This document shows positions 37,301 through 42,039 of a stretch of DNA of 64,000 nt, one piece after another; the first letter of the stretch is position 1; every line of letters starts with the position of its first letter. The DNA is taken from contig NC_031480.1 of NCBI RefSeq assembly GCF_000006565.2, positions 3,135,529-3,199,528 on the forward strand, written 5' to 3'. This DNA is from Toxoplasma gondii ME49 (Eukaryota; Apicomplexa; Conoidasida; Eucoccidiorida; Sarcocystidae). Made by a program: the position numbers and the translations under genes. Below the pieces are notes generated by a model. The model made no database searches and was not told where the DNA came from. It was given only the letters and a program-made list of their open reading frames with translations.

Positions 37301-39941
37301 TCTACCGCTGTGTACTCTAGTAACAAGGTACACTGAATACACTTCATCACTGCTTTCATTCGTCTCGTGCAAGAAGCGACAATCAGAGAACTGCTGTGGA
37401 TTGCCGCCTGGTCTCTGGTCAGGTGCCAGCTACTAAGTGTGCAAAACCACATACCGGTGGAAGCCGGATTGCCTGTAGGAGCGTGGCACAGAAGGCAACG
37501 ACAAACGAGATAACAAAAGCATATGCTGACAGACTCAGACAAGTTTCATCACGCGTTATTGGCAGTTGTATCGAAAGCAGCTTATTGTTCTTCCGTCTCG
37601 GCCACAACACGCGTACCACTAATGAGCGTAAAGAGGAAAAAAGTCAAAAATGTGAACAACCATTGTGACCAGTATGGTCCGCTCCTTGCTGAAAGGCGGC
37701 GACTCTGACGGCTCAGCAGAAGAAAAAGTTCTATAGCAAGATTCCGGCAGGCCAGTTGTAAGCAAGGCAGCAGCACCATTCCGGTGACTGCCACAACATG
37801 ACTATGGTTTTTAATCCATTATCAGCAGCACTCGAATATGATCTGAACGTGTATTAAAACGTGAAAGCATAGCTGTGGTGCGCCGTACCTGTAAACGCGT
37901 GTGTGACGTCGAATGCGTGAGGTTCGTAGGTTGCTCCTTTTCTGCAGTCTTCAACGGCGACCAGACTCTCGGAGTAACTGCCGTCTGGTAAGAGTTTTGG
38001 TTTAACCACCAGGGCCAAGGGCGCCTCGGTCGGCGTTACCCACTGGACTGCAAACGTTGCAGGGGTCGTACCGCCAGCTACCACGTCTGCAACCGGCAAT
38101 ACTTCATTCACTTTCAAATCATATCTCTGGGCCTGAAAAATCAGATTATGGTGCCAGATAAAACACCTGTATCTTTTTGTACTGTTAAGGACACAGGAAT
38201 CCTCCCAGTGTTGGTTCCGTCGAACAAGGACAACAAAACGAATACCGCACGCGCGAACTCCATGCTCCTGTCTGGCAAACCCTCTCCCAACTTCGGGCTC
38301 AAACCGACGTGAAAATTTACACAAAAAGGTGAGGAATGCAAGCGACCGCAGATGACAATTCTAGCAGAATCAATCTAACTGCAATACCTATCAAACACCA
38401 CTGAGGCCACTGATGCACCGCACACTCATTACGGCCAATGCCGGTTTACAGAGGGACAATCGACGCATCAAGGTAGTAGGTTGAGTTTGCAGTGACCTAC
38501 CACGAGATTGACTCCATTGATAACTGCTCCTCGCCTCGCATCATACTGGAATATGCCAACTTTTAACGTGAAGCCTATCCGATGACTAATCTGACGTAGG
38601 AAAGAAAACGTCAAGGTCCCTCCGCTGTTGCTGTTGATGACTAATGGGTTCAGGTATTCCGACGACGAGTACATTGCTGAAATCATTTCCCTGTGGTTCT
38701 GCACGCCAATCAGGACGCCTGGAGTACCCTACGAAAGCGCGCAAAAACAGAATGACGTGACACAGCATTATTCGATCCACGCGTTCACCGTCATCAAACA
38801 AAGAACTGACGTCCACACACCTCCGAACGGAAGCAGAACTCGCTGATGGATTTGACCCCAAATTAGTCTATCTCATATTGCAGTTTTATCTACACGCGCA
38901 CACGTTCGTTGGTCTACAACCGCTGGTGGGTAGAGAACTGACAAATGAAGTCTTCGTCAACACATCAGCCTTCAGCTCATGACAGAGCCTGCCTCTGAGT
39001 TACTGAATCCTCACCAGTCACGTCCCGGACCATACATTCTTCCCTGTGTTAGAAAAATGAAACAGTTCCTGAGGCTTCGCTCGTCCCGTCCTCTTCGTGA
39101 CAATGAAGTGAATCTTTCTGCTTGAATTAGGTGCCTCAAATGACATCCTGTCTTTTTTCCGTGTTCTCGGTTTTAATCGCGCAACCGCAAACGCCAACAG
39201 TCTCACAAAATCCAAAGGAAATTATCGGAGCATACCGGTCTATCCTCCCATGCAGAAAACGACTGCGACCATACGTAGCCGGCGGGGATTGTGCCTGATG
39301 AAGCGAGGGTCACTGCGTGTGCTGTCCAGTCAATTGTTTGTCTGTTGGAGCTGTCATAGTATCCGGCTGACGTCGCTTCCACGGCAAGCCATCGCACGGC
39401 GTACAGTGTCCCGCCGCTGGGCGAATATTCACATGACGGGAAGTAGACACGCGCGCGAAAGCCTGACGCCGTGACTCCTCCAATCAGTACCAAAGCAAAA
39501 CTGTTCGTCGGAACCTCAGGTGGTGACACGAAAACGACTGGGTCTATCATGGGCTCGTCAAACTTCACCGTAGTCCACATATTCTTCTGCAAGGTGCTCG
39601 TACCCAACTGCAGTTGACAAGTTACACCTAAAGGGGGCAAATCACAAACAAGTCATCTTCACAACCTCTCTTACACGAGCAGTGAGGTCACTAACAAACG
39701 CAGACAAGCTACCACTGAAATGCCCCTCGCCAGCGCCTTACACCAGGGAAAGCCTCGTCTCGGTTGGCAAGACGACACGGAAGCTACACGCGCTGATACG
39801 AAGCACTAACGCTTCCCTGAGCAATCCAATTTTTAAAATTGACGTTTGCATGTCCGACTCCTCACCCTTTAACAAGAACAAAGCAATAAACGCTGGTACC
39901 AAGGGAAGCCGAAACGGCTCCCTCGTCGCCCGAAAGACCAT
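9690..39941 (-). CDS. MIC15: giant modular TSR/lectin-like type I membrane protein, MIC15-like
   Basis: About 40 exons join in consistent phase into roughly 9 kb of coding sequence. In order they give a signal peptide (exon 39866-39941), an H-type-lectin-like block, alternating C-x3-C and C-x-C Cys modules with SUEL-lectin-like domains, a second lectin block, several thrombospondin type 1 repeats (WGEWSACTGTC, SEWSGC, EWSEWSTC), a last C-x-C module, and a final exon with one membrane helix (TTWVICLLLGVGGGICFVLS) and a tail of about 180 residues ending at a TGA at 9690-9692. In T. gondii, MIC15 is a large TSR-bearing microneme-type protein reported to act with cysteine-repeat modular proteins in rhoptry secretion. 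The name rests on the TSRs, the size, and my unverified recollection that MIC15 lies near centrin-1. The Cys-rich ectodomain would act on the secretory-organelle or parasite surface. Nearly all introns are phase 1. Unresolved points are the exon ending near 20563, the acceptor near 21615-21628 and the start of the exon at 17591-17654. An unnamed paralogue is the main alternative. Confidence 0.68.
10554..10791 (-). other. MIC15: MIC15 exon: C-x-C module, copy 6 (membrane-proximal)
   Basis: The exon encodes CNCPGGRRPCTRAEA, the signature of the C-x-C module family also seen at 34.9, 31.4, 29.5, 19.6 and 15.3 kb, followed by the typical W at DLW and a closing VLCEG. Acceptor ttctctgcag is phase 0 and donor GTAAGC is phase 1. 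Confidence 0.75.
10867..11521 (-). other. MIC15: MIC15 two exons: acidic segment and unclassified Cys segment
   Basis: Exons 11316-11521 and 10867-11022. The first opens with an acidic run (EAESEEEDDATG) and a Pro-rich stretch, then VECYVTNMGT. The second has scattered Cys and Trp. Intron phases are 1, 0, 0. No family was recognised. The second exon might be a degenerate TSR or lectin segment. Confidence 0.5.
12226..13467 (-). other. MIC15: MIC15 TSR domain split over three exons
   Basis: Exons 13410-13467, 12963-13069 and 12226-12270 join through phases 2 and 1 into one thrombospondin type 1 repeat: CDYTEWSEWSTC, then a loop with PLRVRSR, a mid-domain Cys (VLCRLE), and the closing CDWMPVCPG. 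The W-x2-W-x2-C motif, basic strand and terminal Cys pair fit TSR topology. The phase pattern 1-2-1-1 equals that of the TSR at 16685-17654. Confidence 0.8.
13616..13714 (-). other. MIC15: MIC15 small exon with CGDC motif
   Basis: A 99-nt exon follows a strong acceptor (tcctccctcag). It encodes a short segment with MRCGDCNIPDVADLS and ends at a weak GTGGAT donor. In-frame reading past this donor meets a stop at once, which supports splicing here. Function unknown. Confidence 0.5.
14354..14557 (-). other. MIC15: MIC15 exon: C-x3-C module
   Basis: Phase 1-1 exon with a GPNC-like opening (FPNCMLV), then DCALLCSETMSSC and a later pair of Cys (QCV, KC). It belongs to the C-x3-C family of modules described for 36954-37193. 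Confidence 0.72.
14973..15722 (-). other. MIC15: MIC15 largest internal exon: unclassified segment fused to C-x-C module copy 5
   Basis: A 750-nt phase 1-1 exon. The first half has three Cys in a basic, hydrophobic segment that I do not recognise, followed by a Ser/Thr/Ala linker. The second half carries CECYDPADEPCTAQEA, a C-x-C module, and closes with HC and FC. It looks like two modules whose intron was lost. Confidence 0.7.
16115..16321 (-). other. MIC15: MIC15 exon: C-x3-C module
   Basis: The acceptor tttttcttttttcag is very strong and the donor is GTAAGA, phase 1-1. The exon encodes DCAKV, then IAACKAVCVEVVKTC, QCALV and GQCHIP. Cys spacing matches the modules at 14354 and 28225. Confidence 0.78.
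16685..17654 (-). other. MIC15: MIC15 TSR domain split over three exons
   Basis: Exons ~17591-17654, 17169-17245 and 16685-16750 join as SVVSEWSGC, CLPHKGSTPRRYRLAV, NYC, then HLCTDLPQCAHP. This is a clear thrombospondin type 1 repeat. The join across 17591/17245 is phase 2 and across 17169/16750 is phase 1. The upstream border of the first exon is uncertain because no strong acceptor is visible near 17654. Confidence 0.75.
18634..19080 (-). other. MIC15: MIC15 exon: TSR plus a second, divergent TSR
   Basis: After a Thr/Pro linker the exon encodes VGEWGEWSACTGTC, a basic strand (TPKRTRTRL) and CLDLPPC: a textbook TSR in one exon. Directly after it, WEREWTEWSEC starts a second TSR that lacks the usual C-x-x-C-G follow-up, so it is divergent or partial. 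Acceptor ttttgtttcag and donor GTAAGC are strong, phase 1-1. The W-x2-W motif could be C-mannosylated, as in other apicomplexan TSRs (family knowledge). Confidence 0.85.
19339..19734 (-). other. MIC15: MIC15 exon: C-x-C module, copy 4 (long form)
   Basis: Encodes NCIIV, then ASCKCPNDFRACTSETV, LC at mid-domain and HYVVCPG at the end. At about 131 residues it is longer than the ~95-residue copies at 34693 and 31209. Acceptor tttctttgcag, donor GTACAC, phase 1-1. Confidence 0.78.
20563..20867 (-). other. MIC15: MIC15 exon: SUEL-lectin-like segment, 3' border unresolved
   Basis: The exon starts after gtccttgctcag in phase 1 with an acidic stretch and then shows RCGFRGSLRC and LSNAVYVTSRC. The latter resembles the closing C-x(n)-C strand of galactose-binding SUEL lectins and the exons at 35671 and 32104. 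I cannot find a donor of the expected phase 1 after the final Cys, and the nearest GT sites are phase 0 or 2. The left coordinate is therefore approximate. Confidence 0.5.
21301..21615 (-). other. MIC15: MIC15 exon: five C-x3-C motifs in a row
   Basis: One exon contains CMGAC, CQDEC, CMSDC, CAGQC and CQRKC in about 70 residues, then two more spaced Cys before the GTAAGG donor (phase 1). It looks like a condensed array of the single C-x3-C modules found elsewhere in the protein. The phase-1 acceptor gagtggag at 21616 keeps frame with the mini-exon at 22709. A stronger acceptor (tgttcttgtcag) 13 nt upstream would be phase 0. Confidence 0.7.
22709..22735 (-). other. MIC15: MIC15 mini-exon (27 nt, linker)
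   Basis: Acceptor ctcttccgacag and donor GTAAGC flank 27 nt that read RKDEPSAIL in phase 1-1. It is one of the short linker exons of this gene. Confidence 0.6.
23163..24347 (-). other. MIC15: MIC15 lectin cassette 2, exons 3 and 4
   Basis: Exons 24123-24347 (phase 0-0) and 23163-23448 (phase 0-1). They correspond in position, length and intron phase to exons 38501-38728 and 37889-38132 of the first lectin cassette. They are beta-rich with few Cys. The first reads DLTPTSVSTDRVAVVISN, the second TFRIPAAAYSATSIL at its start. The 225/228-nt and 286/244-nt pairs indicate duplication of a whole cassette. Confidence 0.68.
24652..25683 (-). other. MIC15: MIC15 lectin cassette 2: H-type-lectin-like domain in two exons
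   Basis: Exons 25486-25683 and 24652-24815. The first reads GWTVASASWSRVLFDVEF, then PPVVFLG and SFEVKLYRNNC. The second gives VSWMAIPEGAY. This repeats the order seen in the single exon 39236-39627 (WTTVKF, DPVVFVS, FRARVYF, VRWLAVEA) and fits the H-type lectin fold, where an aromatic-rich strand, a P-x-V strand and a final W-x-A strand occur in this order (family knowledge). The second exon could alternatively start at 24791. Confidence 0.65.
26221..26244 (-). other. MIC15: MIC15 mini-exon (24 nt, linker)
   Basis: Acceptor tcgtcttcag, 24 nt reading GPENRATG, donor GTAAGG, phase 1-1. It lies between a C-x3-C module and the second lectin cassette. Confidence 0.55.
26245..28224. other. large MIC15 intron (~2.0 kb)
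   Basis: No exon of recognisable type was found on the minus strand here. The stretch includes a (TA)n tract near 27823-27847. A missed mini-exon cannot be excluded because such exons are only 24-36 nt. Confidence 0.5.
28225..28431 (-). other. MIC15: MIC15 exon: C-x3-C module
   Basis: Encodes LPICSSAAKV, ACRVLCAQVLNEC, DCFKARG and NCTYELG. Acceptor tctgttcctccag, donor GTAAGC, phase 1-1. Confidence 0.8.
28838..28870 (-). other. MIC15: MIC15 mini-exon (33 nt, linker)
   Basis: Acceptor cgtttgcag, 33 nt reading AHLSVTPPARG, donor GTATGT, phase 1-1. Confidence 0.6.
29350..29805 (-). other. MIC15: MIC15 exon: fused C-x3-C and C-x-C modules (copy 3)
   Basis: First half: PHCLNSF, DCQDQCASLFATRC, WLCVAQ, ECYIP. 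Second half: FTCQI, SCGCSGAYPPCSRNEA, a D-W pair and a GGGC / VFCGG ending. Together they combine the two recurrent module types in one 456-nt exon. Acceptor gtcgctgcctcag, donor GTAAGA, phase 1-1. Confidence 0.82.
30434..30469 (-). other. MIC15: MIC15 mini-exon (36 nt, linker)
   Basis: Acceptor cttgcattgcag, 36 nt reading DLTPSALPLTER, donor GTGAGG, phase 1-1. The frame stays open beyond the donor to a weaker GTGGCC site at 30325, so a longer form (30326-30469) is possible. Confidence 0.55.
31209..31499 (-). other. MIC15: MIC15 exon: C-x-C module, copy 2
   Basis: Encodes GPYLPTDYTCALYP, SCTCPNSAYPCTYEEG, a W in SRWKNEV, then YVCSTDEH and VLCKG. It is nearly the same length as the copy at 34693-34980 and can be aligned with it from end to end. 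Acceptor ttgcctacag, donor GTAAAT, phase 1-1. Confidence 0.82.
32104..32547 (-). other. MIC15: MIC15 exon: SUEL-lectin-like domain, copy 2
   Basis: Near the end the exon reads ECKAAVSARKTTCEIDSSLF, then ILCNTSTIKLIIRGTCIPG. The order C, TC-E, LF, LCN, K-L-I-I-x-x-x-C follows the SUEL/galactose-binding lectin signature (family knowledge). Upstream are more Cys and a PLGCDKLHH segment. Acceptor agacttgcag, donor GTACGC, phase 1-1. Confidence 0.65.
33166..33359 (-). pseudogene. apparent decayed C-x3-C module inside a MIC15 intron
   Basis: In one frame the minus strand reads GCQDCGVNCADVLNAIWGRC, then TGA at 33295-33297, then MKGTRMQQKPDCGV, FVNACVVEQL and LLCNN. The first part closely resembles ACRVLCAQVLNEC of the intact module at 28225. 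The stop, and a downstream GT of the wrong phase, would block use as a normal exon. The flanking exons (33463 and 32547 borders) join in phase 1 without it. An in-frame selenocysteine or a base error are less likely alternatives. Confidence 0.55.
33463..33684 (-). other. MIC15: MIC15 exon: C-x3-C module
   Basis: Starts GNRGPNCYVIEHG, then YCHLPCLTAWDAF, and ends RCRFG. The opening GPNC is shared with the module at 36954. Acceptor tcatccgtgcag, donor GTAGGT, phase 1-1. Confidence 0.78.
33992..34015 (-). other. MIC15: MIC15 mini-exon (24 nt, linker)
   Basis: Acceptor attttaccacag, 24 nt reading PTPVSAV, donor GTAAGT, phase 1-1. Confidence 0.58.
34693..34980 (-). other. MIC15: MIC15 exon: C-x-C module, copy 1
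   Basis: Encodes PFDCELYESKGF, GDCMCPNALAACTREEA, a W in SGWLQN, then LCARMNTIVVCKS. This defines the ~95-residue family: Cys, a C-x-C-P motif, Cys-Thr/Ser-x-x-E-A, one Trp and two closing Cys. Acceptor ttgctgtag, donor GTAAGA, phase 1-1. Confidence 0.82.
35134..35400 (-). pseudogene. possible decayed Cys module or unused exon in a MIC15 intron
   Basis: The minus strand shows an acceptor followed by GPNCWDTLFPVL and a stop, matching the GPNC opening of the modules at 36954 and 33463. Another frame nearby keeps YGGTFCLGEALQAMQC and WPCYFDG. No continuous spliced frame with phase-1 borders was found, and the neighbouring exons join without it. Confidence 0.35.
35671..36249 (-). other. MIC15: MIC15 exon: SUEL-lectin-like domain, copy 1
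   Basis: A 579-nt phase 1-1 exon. It has paired Cys throughout and closes with GIGCSISGAQIYEL, then GVCFALEDAELQIFFNCTFG, the Cys spacing of a SUEL lectin C-terminus. It aligns in order with the exon at 32104 and has a longer insert. The chosen acceptor (gccaggatgaag, giving start 36249) is the only one that keeps phase. It is not strong. Confidence 0.58.
36374..36406 (-). other. MIC15: MIC15 mini-exon (33 nt, linker)
   Basis: Acceptor tttctttgccgcag, 33 nt reading ATRTADLIKQY, donor GTAAGG, phase 1-1. Confidence 0.58.
36954..37193 (-). other. MIC15: MIC15 exon: C-x3-C module, first copy
   Basis: Encodes NGGPNCFRPSASVPTWL, then PCKLACESLW, WNCDDVNACF and SCNFG. It defines the C-x3-C family: an opening Cys, a C-x3-C motif and two or three spaced Cys in about 70-80 residues. 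Acceptor ttttcag, donor GTTAGT, phase 1-1. Confidence 0.75.
37889..38728 (-). other. MIC15: MIC15 lectin cassette 1, exons 3 and 4
   Basis: Exons 38501-38728 (phase 0-0) and 37889-38132 (phase 0-1). They are beta-rich, with almost no Cys: GTPGVLIGVQNHREMISAMY at the start of the first and AQRYDLKVNEVLPV at the start of the second. They follow the H-type-lectin-like exon directly and recur in the same order and phases at 23163-24347. Confidence 0.68.
39236..39627 (-). other. MIC15: MIC15 exon 2: H-type-lectin-like domain
   Basis: Encodes VTCQLQLGTSTL, MWTTVKFDEP, DPVVFVSPPE, FALVLIGG, FRARVYFPS and YAVRWLAVEA. The strand order (W-x-x-V-x-F, P-V-V-F-V, W-L-A-V-E) fits H-type lectins, a small sugar-binding fold (family knowledge). 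Acceptor ctttag is phase 1, donor GTATGC is phase 0. Confidence 0.65.
39866..39941 (-). other. MIC15: MIC15 exon 1: signal peptide
   Basis: ATG at 39941 begins MVFRATREPFRLPLVPAF followed by IALFLLKG and a GTGAGG donor in phase 1, giving a basic N-region and a hydrophobic core typical of a signal peptide. An in-frame ATG 45 nt upstream (39986) would lengthen the N-region by 15 residues. The shorter form is the better signal peptide. Confidence 0.65.
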
Positions 39942-42039
39942 GGTCCTCTGTTGAAGCGGGAATGACCGAACTCGCAGAACCCCCATGGACGAGAATTCTC
40001 AGAGAGAAGAGGAGGCGTCCCAAATTCATCGAGGCTGGAAACCCCGTTTGTACAGGGAAACTTCAGCGGCTTTCTCAGAGTGACCTTGCGGAGGCATTGT
40101 ATGGCGCGTAAAGAAGTCCTTCAGCAGAGACGAACGAGCGTTCTAGATCGCGCGGTGTGTTTATAAGGCCAAACATTTGTGATTGAAGACAACACAGAGG
40201 TGCGTGTCTGACACCTGACATGAAAAATGCTTTCATTTTCTGTCAATCGCAACTTTGGATCCTGTGTCTTTGAAATGCAGTAGAGAGCCATGTAGCCACA
40301 GCGAGCTGCGTCTCTGTTCGTTTTGCCCAATTTTACAATGACACAGGGACACTACGCACGAAACACCAGCACAATGCCACAATTGTAGGCAAAATTCTGT
40401 GATATATGAGCAGACGCTACGCTCGCTAAGGCTCAGCTCACGATGTGATTACTAGTTTCCTGGGGATGCTCGCTGCCGTCCAGCTACGAGTACGTGTGTC
40501 TTTCATGGAAGATGCGTCATGCAAATAGCCCTTATTGTAGCTACCGCGCCAAGTCGGCTTTAGCGAAGGGCATCTCGAATATGACAATTCCGTTATCAAG
40601 CCTTCTATGGCGTTCGAAACAAAATATCACTTTATTAGTGGTGTCATTGGTCGTAACACTAAACGTGGTCTGGATGATTGTGGCTGTCTCGAACGTTCGT
40701 GTCTCACTATTTCAGCTATGCCGTTTGCAGCCCACTGACGAGGTCAAATTGGGCGTTCACGTTTCATGACTGTTTACCACCTCCAGTTTTTGCCGCCTCT
40801 CAAATTCTCTCATCGTAACTAAGAAAAAGCAACAAACCCCTTGCACGATACTATCGCAGTTCGTGGGTGACCCTTCTACTCTCTTGCACGCCAGTGGCAG
40901 TGCAGATCAACGCCGGGTGCAACAAAGCGTGAGTCCGAACGCCTCGTGCAGCTCCACTCTTTCCCTGACTACTTTGCTAATGAATTTCCCAGATAATCCG
41001 CTACTCTAACTTCATAACTACAATGTTCCTCAGTGCTCAACGGTTGACCTCATTCAATCACCGGAGACTTGTATCTGCACGAGTCAGTAAATACCGAGCA
41101 AATGCAGCAACACGAAACATGAGCGTACTATTGTACGTGTATACTACGTGGAACCCCTGCAAATTGTGTGCTTCTCGGTGCTTCCCACTTTTCACGCACT
41201 GAAAAATGATAGCGAAAGGAAATTCCCTCCCATGCCAAATACCATACACCCCTGCTCGACCATGCACACTATTCGGACTTGATAGCGACAAGGTTGAAGT
41301 TCCACCGTTGTGGTGGCTGGCTTCATTTGGCGTTTGTTTTGCTGAATTGACGGCGCTTGGCTCTCTCGTAAGTCGCCTTTACACGAAACCCCCATCCAGG
41401 TTTAACACTTGTGATTGGCGAGCCTAAACAGACACTTCCGCGTCCCCTTTGCAGCATCCAAAGTACACCGGTTCGTATTCTTTCCTTGCACCATTACTCA
41501 GTGGGAGACGATACACGTGCTTACAACTGCCACACCAACATACCTCTCTCCGCACGGGCTATCGTTATCGGTGTCGCTCGAATAAAAAGAGGACAGCCAA
41601 ACTGCTGCCACACCCTGCATTCACATCCGATGCCTTGAAATTCGTGAAGAATAACAAACCCCACCGATACACGGCAGCAACCGCATGGTATTTCCTCAGA
41701 TCGGTCACGGACTTAACAAACGCTACTACGAGTCAGCGTCTCGGCGAATTAAAAAAAAGCAGCAACTTCCCCCGGGGGACATGTGTACGCTTACGCATGC
41801 GCTGCACCTAGTACGCGTGTACACGCTGTGTGAAAGCCAATTGGGATGACACATAGCTGCGACCGTGCATTTTGTTTTGCAATCGAGTGTAGAGAGTCAC
41901 ATACGGACACAAGTTTGACGCTCACAGAGGTCATCGGTACCATCTTTACGGTTTTCGAGCTCCCGGCGGCCGAGGCGCACTCATCTGTTCGTAAACGCGG
42001 TCCAGGTTCGGAAAAACACAAATTATTTTAGTCGCCCAG
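39942..42039. other. spacer upstream of MIC15
   Basis: About 2.1 kb between the NUDT9-like stop codon and the MIC15 start, both genes on the minus strand. No protein family was recognised. It should hold the NUDT9 3' region and the MIC15 promoter and 5' UTR. Confidence 0.6.
40126..40132 (+). promoter_or_regulatory. AGAGACG element upstream of MIC15
   Basis: The heptamer A/T-GAGACG is a known promoter element of several T. gondii genes (established knowledge). This copy lies about 185 bases upstream of the MIC15 ATG. A single heptamer is weak evidence. Confidence 0.22.
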
